A DNA stretch of 64,000 bases from Allorhizobium paknamense (GCF_030815125.1 NZ_JAUSWH010000005.1:186001-250000); one strand, 5' to 3'. Numbered from the stretch's first letter, positions 53,788-63,763 are shown. Numbers and translations: made by a program. The notes: generated by a model from the letters alone, not told the origin.

Positions 53788-54723
53788 TCAATACCGGATC
53801 TTCGGGTCGATCCAGGCATAGAGGATATCGACCAGCAGATTGAACAGGATCGTCAGGCTTCCCAGAAGAATGGTCACGCCCATCATCACCGCGTAATCGC
53901 GGTTCAGGGCCGCATCCACGAAAAACCGGCCGATGCCGCCGGTGGAGAAGAACATGTCGATGATGACCGAGCCGGTGATCATCGACACGAAAGCCGGGCC
54001 GAGATAGGAAATCACCGGCAGCAGCGCCGGTTTCAGCGCATGCTTGAGAATGACCCGCCGCTCCGGCAGGCCCTTGGCGCGAGCGGTGCGGATATGGTTG
54101 GAGTTCAGCACTTCCAGCATGGAGGAGCGGGTGATGCGGGCAATCGAGGCAAGATAGGCGGTCGACAGCGCGATGACTGGCATGACGAGATAGCTTGGCC
54201 CACCCCAGCCGCCGCCCGGCAACCAGCGCAGCCAGAGCGTGAAGACCAGAACCAGGATCGGCGCGATGACGAAGCTTGGCAGGAGATGCGCCCCCACGGC
54301 CACGCCAACGCAGAGATGATCCAGCAGGGAATTGTGCCGGATGGCGGCGACGATGCCGAGCGACATGCCCACCAGCACGGCGACGACGAAGGAAATGGCG
54401 CCATAGGTCAGTGTCACGGGAAAACCCTGGGCGATGATCGAATTCACCGTCTGGTCGGTATAGACGAAGGAGGGGCCGAAATCGAAGCGGGTGACGATCG
54501 CCCAGAGATAGGCAATGATCTGCGCCCAGAGCGGCTTGTCGAGGCCGTATTTTGCCTGGATATTCGCCATCACCTCCGGCGGCAAGGCGCGCTCGCGGCT
54601 GAAGGGATTGCCGGGAGCAAGATGCATGATCAGGAAGGACACCACGATCAGCACCAGAATGGTGGGTATGGCCACCAGCAAACGCCGGAGAATGAATCGA
54701 AGCATTATGGTTTTCCGCCGCAT
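53788..54723 (-). CDS. oppB: Oligopeptide ABC transporter permease (OppB/DppB)
   Basis: 311 residues; MLRFILRRLLVAIPTILVLIVVSFLI (ATG 54705 possible start), GNPFSRERALPPEVMANI, EAA loop RTARAKGLPERRVILKHALKPALLP, TGSVIIDMFFSTGGIGR. A 77-bp gap separates it from oppA. Confidence 0.92.
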   Translation of the reverse strand: MRRKTIMLRFILRRLLVAIPTILVLIVVSFLIMHLAPGNPFSRERALPPEVMANIQAKYGLDKPLWAQIIAYLWAIVTRFDFGPSFVYTDQTVNSIIAQGFPVTLTYGAISFVVAVLVGMSLGIVAAIRHNSLLDHLCVGVAVGAHLLPSFVIAPILVLVFTLWLRWLPGGGWGGPSYLVMPVIALSTAYLASIARITRSSMLEVLNSNHIRTARAKGLPERRVILKHALKPALLPVISYLGPAFVSMITGSVIIDMFFSTGGIGRFFVDAALNRDYAVMMGVTILLGSLTILFNLLVDILYAWIDPKIRY

Positions 54724-54800
54724 CCATTGTCTGAGGAGCGTCTTGAGAGCCGCTGAAGATCGGTGCCGGGCAGGCGGCCAACCGCCTGCCCGGCAAATGC

Positions 54801-56411
54801 TTATTTCGCCACGCGGTAGACGTTGCGGGCATACCAGTTGTTCAGCACGTTCTGCACCGGCAGGCCGCGGATGTCAGGCTTCACCAGGCTGACGGAGGTA
54901 TAGAAATAGACCGGCGCAACCGGCATCTGCTCATGCAGGACCGCTTCCGCCTTGTCATATTGAACATTGGCGTCACCGGATGTCGCGGACTCCTGGATCA
55001 GCTTGTCGTAATCGGCATTGGCGAATTTGCCGTAATTCGACGTATTGTTGCTGAGGAAGTAATTGAGGAAGGTCGAGGCCTCGTCATAATCAGCGCACCA
55101 GGCATAACGGCCCACTTCGAACTGACCCTTGCCGTAGCGGTCGATCAGCACCTTCCATTCCATGTTTTCCAGCGTCACATCGACGCCCAGCGCCTTCCAG
55201 AACTGCTGTACGGCCACGGCCATCTTCTTGTGGCCTTCATCGGTATTGTAGCTGATCGTCAGCTTCAGCGGTTTGTCCGGCCCAAAGCCCGCTTCCTTGA
55301 GGAGTGCCTTGGCCTTGGCGTCGCGCTCGGCCTGCGTCATGTGCGCTTCGGGGAAATCGGGCGCCTTGAAACCGGCCATGGCCCAATGGGTCCAGCTATA
55401 GGCCGGCTTCTGCCCGCCTTGCAGGATGTTCTTGACGATCACGTCGCGGTTGACCGCCAGCGACAGTGCCTGGCGCACCCGCACATCCTTCAGTGCGGCC
55501 GGACCATTGGGGCCGACATTGAAGAGATAGCCATAGGTGCAGGCATTGGGGGTGGAATGCGCCTCTTCGGGATGCTCCTTCTGCAACCGCAGGAACTGGC
55601 CCGTGGGAACTGGGCCGACATCCAACTCGCCTGCGAGATAGCGGGTCAGGGCCTGATTGCCGTCATTGATGACCTTGAAAGTGACGGTGTTGATGATGGT
55701 ATGGGCATTGTCCCAATAGGCCGGATTGCGGGCCAGCACCAGTTGCTGCCCCATCTGATGCTCCTTCAGCACATAGGCGCCATTGCCGACCATGTTGCCA
55801 GGCTGGGTCCAGGCATCGCCATATTTCTCTACCACCGATTTCAGTACCGGCAGGGTTGGGGTATGCGCCACCATTGGCAGCAGATAGGAAATCGGCGTAT
55901 CGAGCGTAACTTCGAGCGTATGGTCGTCCACCGCCCGGACGCCGAGATCGGAAGGCGGTGCCTTGCCGTCGATCACGGCCTGCGCATTCTTCACCTTCAT
56001 CGTGGCCAGGAACCAGGAATATTCCGAGGCGGTCTTCGGATCGACCAGCCGCTGCCAGGCATAGACGAAATCGCCCGCCGTCACCGGCTCGCCATTCGAC
56101 CATTTCGCCTCCGGGCGCAGATGGAAGGTATAGGTGAGCTTATCCGGGGAGACGTCATAGCCGGTTGCGACGCCCGGCACCAGTTTGCCATCCGGCGCCT
56201 GGGTATAAAGCCCCTCGAGCAATTGCGCATCCAGCGTCGAGCCGTCCGTATCGGAGTTCAGCTGCGGATCAAGCGTCTTGATGGAATCGAGGAGACGCAG
56301 GGTCAGATCCTGATTTTGCGCCAGCTTGTCCCCCTCGGCCACCGTGGCGGCCAGCGACGGTGTGGCCATAGCCAAAGCGGCCCAGGCAGTGCAGATCAGC
56401 GTCCACTTCAT
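54801..56411 (-). CDS. oppA: Oligopeptide ABC transporter binding protein (OppA/MppA-like)
   Basis: 536 residues from the ATG at 56411, with AGGGG 7 nt upstream. Signal peptide KWTLICTAWAALAMATPSLAA. SBP_bac_5 fold: LTYTFHLRPEAKWSNGEPVTAGDFVYAWQRLVDP is diagnostic for OppA, also MVGNGAYVLKEHQMGQQ and C-terminal FYTSVSLVKPDIRG. Imports peptides, possibly murein peptides. First gene of an opp-type operon. Confidence 0.92.
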   Translation of the reverse strand: MKWTLICTAWAALAMATPSLAATVAEGDKLAQNQDLTLRLLDSIKTLDPQLNSDTDGSTLDAQLLEGLYTQAPDGKLVPGVATGYDVSPDKLTYTFHLRPEAKWSNGEPVTAGDFVYAWQRLVDPKTASEYSWFLATMKVKNAQAVIDGKAPPSDLGVRAVDDHTLEVTLDTPISYLLPMVAHTPTLPVLKSVVEKYGDAWTQPGNMVGNGAYVLKEHQMGQQLVLARNPAYWDNAHTIINTVTFKVINDGNQALTRYLAGELDVGPVPTGQFLRLQKEHPEEAHSTPNACTYGYLFNVGPNGPAALKDVRVRQALSLAVNRDVIVKNILQGGQKPAYSWTHWAMAGFKAPDFPEAHMTQAERDAKAKALLKEAGFGPDKPLKLTISYNTDEGHKKMAVAVQQFWKALGVDVTLENMEWKVLIDRYGKGQFEVGRYAWCADYDEASTFLNYFLSNNTSNYGKFANADYDKLIQESATSGDANVQYDKAEAVLHEQMPVAPVYFYTSVSLVKPDIRGLPVQNVLNNWYARNVYRVAK

Positions 56412-56624
56412 CAAGCATCCCCTTTTATAAGATATTTCGCATTATTCGCACAAATAATATGCAGAAATAGTGCCTGGTGCTTTTTAGGGCAAGTTTTGGT
56501 AGCTTGGCAACTTATCTCCGCTTGTCGCGTGGAAAGGTTTCCCGTCAGCACAAAAACGGGAATCTGATTGCATCAGATCCCCGAATACAACTTTTTGTTC
56601 TGTGGCGGAAGTGGCTGGAAGTCG
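56412..56624. other. Intergenic region between oppA and the second sugar locus
   Basis: AT-rich oppA promoter side (56430-56465, AATAATGCGAAATATCTTATA on the minus strand) and a palindrome at 56558-56582. No gene. Confidence 0.45.
56558..56582. repeat. Palindrome with ATCTGATTGCATCAGAT core
   Basis: GGGAATCTGATTGCATCAG then ATCCCC; the core resembles the GATCTGATTGAATCAGATC core of elements at 9943 and 61313. Lies 3' of the sugar-binding protein gene and may stabilise or end that transcript. Confidence 0.65.
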
Positions 56625-57731
56625 TCAGAAATCGAACTTGTCGATATTGTCCTTGGTGAAGACGGCGGGGCTGCCGAGCAGGATCTGGCTGCCATTGATG
56701 ATCTGCAACTCACCCAGACGGCCTGCCTTGAACGTCTTGTCGCCCGGCTTCAGCGTACCATCGGCTGCGGCGCGCAGGGCTTCCATGGCAGCATAGCCGA
56801 GATCCACGGTGCTCCACAGCACGGCGGATTTCACGCAGCCGGCCTTGATATAGGGCTTCATCGGGTTCGGCGTGGCAAGGCCCACCACCGAGACCTTGCC
56901 GCACTGGCCGGCCTGCGTCACGGCATCGGCGGCGGCGGGGGTGGCGACGCTGGTCATGCCGATAATGCCTTTGAGATCAGAGCCATATTTGTTGATCAAC
57001 GTATTGGCCTGATTGAAGGAGAGGATATTGTCCTCCTGCGCTTCCACCGTTTCCAGCCATTGCATCTTTGGATAGCACTTGGCCTGATAGGCTGACATTT
57101 CCGCAATCCAGCGCGCCTGGTTGGGCGTGGTGAAGGTGGATGTGACGATGGCGAACGAACCGTCCGGGCCAATTTCCTTGGCCAGCGTATCGATCAGCGA
57201 TTTGGCCACGCCATTCGGCGTTGCCGGATTGACGAACCACTGCCGGGCATCGGCTTGCGCATCCGCATCATAGCCCACGACATTGATGCCTGCCGCCAGC
57301 GCCTTTTTCAACACCGGGGCAATCGCCACCGGGTCATTGGCGGAAAACAGGATGCCATCGACGCCGGAGGTGATGTAATTGTCGATCAGGGTGATCTGGT
57401 CGTCGATATTGGCCTTGGTGGAGCCGTCGGTCTTGGCGTCGACATTGCCCAGTTCCTTGGCGGCTTCCTTCACGCCCTGAGACGTGGAGTTGAAATAGCC
57501 GATGCCGACCAGCTTCGGCACGTCCACCACCTTGATGGTCTTGCCCTTGCGTTCCGGCGCCTTGGTTGGCGTGCCGCCATTATAGGCAACGGGTGCGGCT
57601 GCGGCCGGTGCGCCGTCGCAGGCCAGCGGGCTGGTGGGCTGGTCGTCGGCACCGGTCCAGGCGGGGGCGGCGTGCGATGTGCCTGCCGACAATGCCAGTG
57701 CCAGCAGGGGGGTGATCATTGATCTCAGCAT
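56625..57731 (-). CDS. Sugar ABC transporter binding protein (RhaS/RbsB class), second locus
   Basis: 368 residues; signal peptide LRSMITPLLALALSAGTSHAA, then an unusual ~50-residue Pro/Ala-rich segment before IKVVDVPKLVGIGYFNSTSQGVKEAA. Type I PBP: DGILFSANDPVAIAPVLKKAL, VVGYDADAQADARQWFVNPA, GIIGMTSVATPAAADAV. Last gene of an operon whose enzymes are L-fuconolactonase, FucU and L-fucose dehydrogenase; L-fucose or a related 6-deoxyhexose is inferred. Confidence 0.88.
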   Translation of the reverse strand: MLRSMITPLLALALSAGTSHAAPAWTGADDQPTSPLACDGAPAAAAPVAYNGGTPTKAPERKGKTIKVVDVPKLVGIGYFNSTSQGVKEAAKELGNVDAKTDGSTKANIDDQITLIDNYITSGVDGILFSANDPVAIAPVLKKALAAGINVVGYDADAQADARQWFVNPATPNGVAKSLIDTLAKEIGPDGSFAIVTSTFTTPNQARWIAEMSAYQAKCYPKMQWLETVEAQEDNILSFNQANTLINKYGSDLKGIIGMTSVATPAAADAVTQAGQCGKVSVVGLATPNPMKPYIKAGCVKSAVLWSTVDLGYAAMEALRAAADGTLKPGDKTFKAGRLGELQIINGSQILLGSPAVFTKDNIDKFDF

Positions 57732-57770
57732 GGTTCCTCCTCCATTTTATGCGAGATGAATTGCTTGTTT

Positions 57771-58712
57771 TCAGGCCCGGCGTTTATTGAGCGCCGTGGT
57801 CATGAGAATGGCGCCGATCAGCATCAGGCCGATCAGTACGGCTGTGCCTTCCGCCTTGACGCCTGCCAGCGACAGCCCGTTTTTCAGGCTCTGGATGACG
57901 ACAAGCCCGATCAGCGTGCCGATGACGCTGCCGCGTCCGCCATAGATCGATGTGCCACCGAGCACGACGGCGGTGATGGCGTCGAGTTCCAGCCCCGTGC
58001 CCATGTCCGAGCGGGTGGTGGAGACGCGCGACACGAAGATCACCCCCGCCAGTGCTGCGGCAAAGCCGGAGGCGGTGTAGACGGCAATCTTGGTGCGGTT
58101 GACGGAGAGGCCGGAAAAGAAGGCCGCCACTTCATTGGCGCCGATGGCATAGATGCTGCGGCCAATCCGGGTGGTGGCCAGCAGCACACTGGCAAGGATG
58201 GCGAAAACGATCAGGATCCAGAGCTGGGTCGGCACGCCGAGAACATTGCCCTGGCCCAGCACATAGAACCAGTCCGGATAGCCGCGCACGGAGCGCGCCT
58301 GACTGATGCCTTCGGCAAGACCGCGATAGAGCGCCAGCGTCGCCAATGTGGCAATCAGCGGCGGTACGCCGAAACGGGTGATGACGAAGCCGTTGATAAA
58401 ACCGCAAAAGGTGCCAACGGCAATGGCAAGACAGGCGGCGGCCACCAGCGGCAGGCCGAGATTTTGCCAGAAAACGCCGGTCAGGATGGCGGTGAGCCCG
58501 AGGATCGAGCCGACGGAGAGATCAATGCCGCCTGTGATGATCACAAAGGTCATGATGATGGCGACCAGCCCGACTTCCGTCATCAACCGTCCCTGATTGA
58601 GCAGGTTGGCCCCGGTGAAGAACTGGCTGGATTGAAAGGCAAGGGCCACCAGCAGGATCACGGCCACGAGGGCGAGAATGGTTTCGTGCCGAAACAGGAT
58701 GCGCAGGGACAT
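57771..58712 (-). CDS. Sugar ABC transporter permease, second locus
   Basis: 313 residues from the ATG at 58712. RbsC family: VIITGGIDLSVGSILGLTAIL, ATLATLALYRGLAEG, YAIGANEVAAFFSGLSVNR, DAITAVVLGGTSIYGGRGSV. One of two non-identical permeases. Confidence 0.9.
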   Translation of the reverse strand: MSLRILFRHETILALVAVILLVALAFQSSQFFTGANLLNQGRLMTEVGLVAIIMTFVIITGGIDLSVGSILGLTAILTGVFWQNLGLPLVAAACLAIAVGTFCGFINGFVITRFGVPPLIATLATLALYRGLAEGISQARSVRGYPDWFYVLGQGNVLGVPTQLWILIVFAILASVLLATTRIGRSIYAIGANEVAAFFSGLSVNRTKIAVYTASGFAAALAGVIFVSRVSTTRSDMGTGLELDAITAVVLGGTSIYGGRGSVIGTLIGLVVIQSLKNGLSLAGVKAEGTAVLIGLMLIGAILMTTALNKRRA

Positions 58713-58723
58713 GGTGCTCTTCC

Positions 58724-59725
58724 TTACTTTTTCGGACGGCGGCGGATCATGTCCGCAAGCACGGTGATCAGGATCAGCCCGCCGATCACGGCGCGCAGCC
58801 AGTAGGCCGAGACATTCACGAAAATCAGCGCCGAGCCGATGGTGGCAAACAGAATGGCCGCCAGCGTCGAGCCAATGACGGTGCCCGATCCGCCGAGGAT
58901 GGAAACTCCGCCGATGACAGCGGCGGTAATCACCGTCAGTTCCAGGTTTGGCGGCACGGTGGACTGGATGACCTGCAATTGCGTGGCGAAGAGAATGGTG
59001 GCAATGCCGGCAAAGGCCCCGTGAATGACGAAGACCGCGAGCACGCGTCTCTCGCTGGAAATGCCGGTGGCTTTTGCTGCTTCCGGGTTGCCGCCGACGG
59101 CATAGAGTGAACGGCCAAAGGGAAAATTGCGCATCCACCACGCCGCAATCAGGGTCAGCACCACCATGGCGATGATCGGGAAAGGCAGGCCGAAGGGCTT
59201 CCATTGCGCGATCATGAATTCTCTCGGCAGGCCGGAAATCCAGGTGCCGCCGGTGATGGAAATCAGCCCGCCGCGCAGGATGGACATCATGCCAAGTGTC
59301 ACCACGATAGAAGGAATGCGCGCATAGGCCACCAGCCAGCCGATGATGAAATTCACCGCCATTCCCAGAAGGATCGGCGCCCCCCAGGCCACCCAGACGG
59401 GCGCGCCGGAGACGGCCAAAGTGCCGGAAATGGTGGCCAGCACGCCGATCAGCGCACCGATGGAGACATCGATATGCCCGGTGATGATCACCATCGCCAT
59501 GCCGATGGCCGCAACCGCGATATAGGCATTGCCGGAAAAGATGGTGTTGAGGTTGGAGGCGCTTAGAAAACGGGGGTTGTAAAGTCCCACCACGACGAAG
59601 AGCAGCAGGATGGCGGCGACGATCACGCATTCCTGGCCGTAATCGCTCATCAGCCTTGCAATAAAGGGGCGGGCGCTCGGCGCCTTGCGGGTGGAGAGGG
59701 TGGAGCTTTGCGGAAGGACGGCCAT
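58724..59725 (-). CDS. Sugar ABC transporter permease, second locus
   Basis: 333 residues. RbsC family: MVIITGHIDVSIGALIGVLATISG, VTLGMMSILRGGLISITGG, YAVGGNPEAAKATGISSER, TAAVIGGVSILGGSGTVIGS. Start overlaps the ATPase stop (TAATG). The GHIDVS variant instead of GGIDLS is typical of RhaP/RhaQ-like and LsrC/D-like pairs. Confidence 0.9.
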   Translation of the reverse strand: MAVLPQSSTLSTRKAPSARPFIARLMSDYGQECVIVAAILLLFVVVGLYNPRFLSASNLNTIFSGNAYIAVAAIGMAMVIITGHIDVSIGALIGVLATISGTLAVSGAPVWVAWGAPILLGMAVNFIIGWLVAYARIPSIVVTLGMMSILRGGLISITGGTWISGLPREFMIAQWKPFGLPFPIIAMVVLTLIAAWWMRNFPFGRSLYAVGGNPEAAKATGISSERRVLAVFVIHGAFAGIATILFATQLQVIQSTVPPNLELTVITAAVIGGVSILGGSGTVIGSTLAAILFATIGSALIFVNVSAYWLRAVIGGLILITVLADMIRRRPKK

Positions 59726-61266
59726 TACGCGACCTCCATCGATTTGGCCTGCGCGGTCATGGCGGCACCCACGGTTTCGGGCGTGGCATCAGCGCGGTCG
59801 ATCATGCCGGTGACCTGGCCATTGTTCATCACCAGAATGCGGTCGCTCATGCCGATCACCTCCGGCAATTCGCTGGAAATCATGATGATGGCGAGGCCCT
59901 TTGCCGCCAGATCGCTCATCATCGCATGGATCTCCGCTTTGGCGCCGACATCGACGCCGCGCGTCGGCTCATCGAGGATCAGAATATCCGGTATGGTTTC
60001 CAGCCACTTGGCGATCACCACCTTCTGCTGGTTTCCGCCGGAAAGCTCCCCGACCGGCTGGTGAATGCCAGCCCTGGCCCGAACCCCCAGCCGTTTCACC
60101 GCGTCCACGGCGCGGCGTGCTTCCTCCGCAAAATTCAGGAAAAGACCGGGCGCGATGCGGTCAAGCGCGGCCATGGAAAGATTTTCATTGATGGTCATGG
60201 ATTTGACGAGGCCCTGAAGGCCCCGATCTTCCGGCACGTAAGCCAGGCCGAGATCACGGGCCTGCCGGGGCGTGCGGATGGAAACGGGTTTGCCCTTCAC
60301 GCGGATTTCGCCGGAAATTGCGGGTGTGATGCCAAACAGCGTCAGCGCCAGTTCCGTGCGGCCCGAGCCGACAAGACCGGCGATCCCAAGCACCTCGCCG
60401 TGCTTCAGCGTGAAGGAAATGTCGCGAACCAGACGGCCGTGATTGAGACGCGTTACCTCCAGCACCGGCTCACCAATGTTGGCTTCTCCTTTGGGAAAAA
60501 GCTGCTCGATAGAACGGCCCACCATCATCGAAACGAGCGTGGCTTCATCGGCTTCGCCGATGGCGCGGGTGTCGATCATCATGCCGTCACGCAGCACCGA
60601 AACGCGGTCTGCCAGCGCGAAGATTTCCGGCATGCGGTGGCTGACATAGATGATGCCGACGCCGCGCGCCTTGAGGCTGCGCACCACATCCATCAGCCGC
60701 GCCACATCCTTTTCCGTCAGCGAGGCGGTGGGCTCGTCCATGATGAGGATACGGGCCTTGTGGGATAGCGCCTTGGCAATTTCCACCCGCTGGCGCTGCG
60801 CCACCGAAAGCGTGGCAATGCGTGTATCGACATCGAGATCATGACAGTCGAGACTGTCCAGCAGATCGCGCGCCCTGGCGCGGGCCGCTGGCCAGTCGAT
60901 CCGGCCCATTTTCCGGCGCGGATAGTGACCGAGGAAGATGTTTTCCGCGACAGTGAGTTCCGGAAACAGCAGAAGCTCCTGGTAAACGGTGGCGATGCCT
61001 GCGGCATTGGCATCCCTGGCGGTGGAAAAGCGCATGGGCTGGCCGTCGATCTCCATGACACCGCCATCCGGCTGATAGAGACCGGACAGGATCTTGATCA
61101 TCGTTGATTTGCCAGCACCGTTCTCGCCCAGAAGCGCATGGATTTCGCCCGGCCGCACATCGAAGGACACATCCTTCAGCACCTTTACCGGGCCGAAGGA
61201 TTTGGACATTCCGGCAAGCCGCACATAGGGCCTGATCGCGTTCTGTTGCTCACGATTCAACGACAA
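59725..61266 (-). CDS. Sugar ABC transporter double ATPase (RbsA class), second locus
   Basis: 513 residues if translation starts at the TTG at 61266, preceded by AGGAGG at 6 nt; ATG 61281 lacks a good ribosome site. Two domains: Walker A GENGAGKSTMIKIL, signature LSVAQRQRVEIAKAL, ILIMDEPTASL; second half GLVGSGRTEL, LSGGNQQKVVIAKWL, ILDEPTRGVDVG. Confidence 0.92.
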   Translation of the reverse strand: MSLNREQQNAIRPYVRLAGMSKSFGPVKVLKDVSFDVRPGEIHALLGENGAGKSTMIKILSGLYQPDGGVMEIDGQPMRFSTARDANAAGIATVYQELLLFPELTVAENIFLGHYPRRKMGRIDWPAARARARDLLDSLDCHDLDVDTRIATLSVAQRQRVEIAKALSHKARILIMDEPTASLTEKDVARLMDVVRSLKARGVGIIYVSHRMPEIFALADRVSVLRDGMMIDTRAIGEADEATLVSMMVGRSIEQLFPKGEANIGEPVLEVTRLNHGRLVRDISFTLKHGEVLGIAGLVGSGRTELALTLFGITPAISGEIRVKGKPVSIRTPRQARDLGLAYVPEDRGLQGLVKSMTINENLSMAALDRIAPGLFLNFAEEARRAVDAVKRLGVRARAGIHQPVGELSGGNQQKVVIAKWLETIPDILILDEPTRGVDVGAKAEIHAMMSDLAAKGLAIIMISSELPEVIGMSDRILVMNNGQVTGMIDRADATPETVGAAMTAQAKSMEVA

Positions 61267-61311
61267 CGCATTCCTCCTCATAAATGTGCCGGTCTCCCGC
61301 CCGGCAGCTGT

Positions 61312-61416
61312 TAGAGCGCTTTCCGATCTGATTGAATCAGATCGGCGCTCTAACGGTTTCTTTTTGAAGCATAATCTTGATCGTCATCGTTTCACTCCGG
61401 TCGGATTATGCTCTAA
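61312..61416. repeat. Two palindromic elements with TAGAGC/GCTCTA ends
   Basis: 61312-61352 is TAGAGC ... GATCTGATTGAATCAGATC ... GCTCTA, nearly the same as at 9943-9981. 61369-61416 has arms AGCATAATC/GATTATGCT and ends GCTCTAA. The CTA at 61413-61415 is the stop codon (TAG) of the lactonase gene. Confidence 0.85.
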
Positions 61417-62237
61417 ACCCCGTAAAAACGGGCGGCGTTCGTCTCGAAAATCCGGTGCAATTCCTCCGGGCCAAAGTGGCTGGAAAGAAGCGTGCGGGTG
61501 AGATTGGCGACCTCGCCGTAGCTGGCCGCCAGCGTGCATACCGGCCAGTCGCTGCCGAACATCAGCCGGTCCGGACCAAAACAGCGGGCGACGTGATCGA
61601 CATAAGGCCGGATATCCTCAAGCGCCCAATCGGCGCCTGCTTCCGTCACCATGCCGGAGACCTTGCAGGAGACAGAATTGAAACCGGCAATCTCCTCGAT
61701 ATGCGCCCGCCAGGGATCGAGCACGCCCTTTGCAATCTCCGGCTTCGAGATATGATCTACCACGGCCCTGAGGTTCGGCACCTGTTTCAGCGCTGCAATC
61801 ACATGCGGCAGATGCCGGGTGAAGGTCAGGATATCGAAGGCAAGACCACTGTCTGCCACCGCTTTCAGGCTGTCGATGACGCTTGGCCGCAGGATATAGG
61901 CGTCATCGTCCAGACCCTGCAGCATCGGCCGGATGCCGAGGAATCTCGGGTTCTGCCGGTAGCGGGAAAGACGGGCGGCAAAATCCTCCGCCTCCATATC
62001 GATCCAGCCGACCACCCCGGCCACGAAGTCCGTGCGGGCGGCGATCTCCAGCAAAAAATCGGTCTCGGCTTGCGTTGCTGCCGCCTGCACGAGAATGGTG
62101 CGGGTTATGCCGGCCCGCCGCATCTCGCGGGTGAGATCCTCCGGCATGAAATCCCGGTAGATCGTGCCGAGATCGGGTGTCAGCCAGCCATAATCGCCGC
62201 GCTCCACCTTCCAGAAATGTTGATGACTGTCGAGCAT
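61413..62237 (-). CDS. L-fuconolactonase (amidohydrolase family)
   Basis: 274 residues, amidohydrolase_2 type: MLDSHQHFWKVERGDYGWLTP, IYRDFMPEDL, VVGWIDMEAEDF, LGIRPMLQGLDDD, VVDHISKPEI, NSVSCKVSGMVTEA, RLMFGSDWPVC. This pattern is that of bacterial L-fucono-1,5-lactonases and close relatives (L-rhamnono- or galactarolactonase). Hydrolyses L-fuconolactone to L-fuconate, the substrate of the dehydratase at 4618. Followed upstream by the FucU gene (26 bp). Confidence 0.87.
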   Translation of the reverse strand: MLDSHQHFWKVERGDYGWLTPDLGTIYRDFMPEDLTREMRRAGITRTILVQAAATQAETDFLLEIAARTDFVAGVVGWIDMEAEDFAARLSRYRQNPRFLGIRPMLQGLDDDAYILRPSVIDSLKAVADSGLAFDILTFTRHLPHVIAALKQVPNLRAVVDHISKPEIAKGVLDPWRAHIEEIAGFNSVSCKVSGMVTEAGADWALEDIRPYVDHVARCFGPDRLMFGSDWPVCTLAASYGEVANLTRTLLSSHFGPEELHRIFETNAARFYGV

Positions 62238-62263
62238 GCCGGTTTCCTCCCCAATGACTGCTG

Positions 62264-62689
62264 CTACTCAGGACGCACGACGCCCTTCTTGAGGATGATA
62301 TTGCCGTAGAGCCGCCGCTCGCCGGTCGAGACCACGGCGAAGGCGGTCTTGGAGCGGTCGTAAAAGGCGAAGCGATCGATGGGCTCCAAGGGAATGCGGC
62401 GCTTTTCCGCGCTTTCGATGATCGTCTCGAATTCGGCGTAGATTGTCGGACGATCGCCCGGCGCATCCATGACGGCGGCAGGAAAATCGACGAAGTCATC
62501 CAGCGGCATCAGCGACAGCACGGCCTCGACAACCGAAGAGGCATCGATACCCGGCATCTGGATCAGGCGCTCCGCCACTGTCACAGCCGGGAAATTGGCG
62601 TCCGCGATGACGATTTCGTCGCCATGGCCCATGTCGGCCAGAATGGCGAGCAGTTCACCGGTCAAAAGCGGGTTGATGGTTTTCAGCAT
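62264..62689 (-). CDS. fucU: L-fucose mutarotase (FucU/RbsD family)
   Basis: 141 residues. LKTINPLLTGELLAILADMGHGDEIVIADANFP is the FucU signature (His and Asp of the active site in MGHGDEIVIADANFP), and FAFYDRSKTAFAVVSTGERRLYGNIILKKG is its C-terminal half. Interconverts alpha- and beta-L-fucose. Placed between L-fucose dehydrogenase and lactonase genes. Confidence 0.9.
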   Translation of the reverse strand: MLKTINPLLTGELLAILADMGHGDEIVIADANFPAVTVAERLIQMPGIDASSVVEAVLSLMPLDDFVDFPAAVMDAPGDRPTIYAEFETIIESAEKRRIPLEPIDRFAFYDRSKTAFAVVSTGERRLYGNIILKKGVVRPE

Positions 62690-62713
62690 GGGGTTCCTCC
62701 TGGAAAATGGAAA

Positions 62714-63745
62714 CTATCGGTTGATCAGGCCATCGGCGCGCAATGTCGTCCAGAGGTCTTCAGGAATGTCCTGCTCGAACCATCGGATATTCGTCGAGAT
62801 CTGCTCAGCCGTCTTGGCGCCGATCACCACACAGGTGGCGGTCGGATGGCGCAGCGGAAACTGGATGGCGGCGGCAGGCAGCGGCACCTCAAACGCATCG
62901 CAGACGGCGCGAAGCCTTTCGGCCCGCTCGATCATCTCGGCGGGGGCATCTGCATAGTTGAATTTTCGCCGCCCCGAGGTAGAGGCGAGAATACCGGAGT
63001 TGAACACCCCCGCCACCACCAGCGCCATGCCACGCTTTTGCACCAGCGGCAGGAAGTCCTCCTCGGCATCCTGATCGAGCAGTGTGTAGCGACCCGCCAG
63101 CATGGAGCAATCGAGATCGGCCTCTTCCAGCGCGTCGCGGATGATCTGCCATTCATTGACACCGAGGCCAAAGCCCTTGATATCGCCCGCATCGCGCAGT
63201 TCCGTGAGCGCCTTGAAGCCGCCGCCTCTGGTCAGGGCGTTCCAGTGATGCTCATGCAGGTCGGCATGGGTCACGCGTCCGATGTCATGCACATAGAGAA
63301 TGTCCGGACGGGGAAAGCCGAGACGCTGCTGGCTGTCATCGAAGCTGCGCATCACGCCATCATAGGTGTAATCAAACACTTCGCGGAAATCGAGGCCATT
63401 CCACCAGCCCGGATCGAGCGGGTTTTTCGGCGGGGCGGGCGGCAGCTTGCGGCCAGCGCGTTCCGTGGTCATCAAGCGGCCCACCTTGGTGGAAATCACC
63501 CAGTCTCGGGCCTCGGGGGTCTTTTCCCTCAGCAGTTCGCCGGTCAGATGCTCGGAGCGGGTATTGCCATACATCGGTGCTGTATCGAAATAGCGGATGC
63601 CGGAATTCCAGGCCGCGTTCAGCATCGCCATGGCGTCTTCCTTCGCCACCGAGGCGTAAAGACCGCCGAGCGGTGCCGTACCGACACCGAGTGCTGTGAC
63701 GCTGATACCGGTTTTGCCAACGGGCCGTTTGTCAGTCGCTTTCAT
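62714..63745 (-). CDS. Aldo/keto reductase, probable L-fucose 1-dehydrogenase, copy 2
   Basis: 343 residues from the ATG at 63745, preferred over 63751 because GAGG lies 7 nt upstream. Tetrad residues in YFDTAPMYG, STKVGR and DILYVHDIG. Matches the first copy (7818-8858) in many blocks (GGGFKAL, GLGVNEWQ, MLAGRYTLLDQD, RKFNYADAP) but has an inserted loop (AGRKLPPAPPKNPLDPGWWNGLDFREV region), so the copies are anciently diverged, not a recent duplication. Confidence 0.88.
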   Translation of the reverse strand: MKATDKRPVGKTGISVTALGVGTAPLGGLYASVAKEDAMAMLNAAWNSGIRYFDTAPMYGNTRSEHLTGELLREKTPEARDWVISTKVGRLMTTERAGRKLPPAPPKNPLDPGWWNGLDFREVFDYTYDGVMRSFDDSQQRLGFPRPDILYVHDIGRVTHADLHEHHWNALTRGGGFKALTELRDAGDIKGFGLGVNEWQIIRDALEEADLDCSMLAGRYTLLDQDAEEDFLPLVQKRGMALVVAGVFNSGILASTSGRRKFNYADAPAEMIERAERLRAVCDAFEVPLPAAAIQFPLRHPTATCVVIGAKTAEQISTNIRWFEQDIPEDLWTTLRADGLINR

Positions 63746-63763
63746 GCTCATTCCTCATCCCAT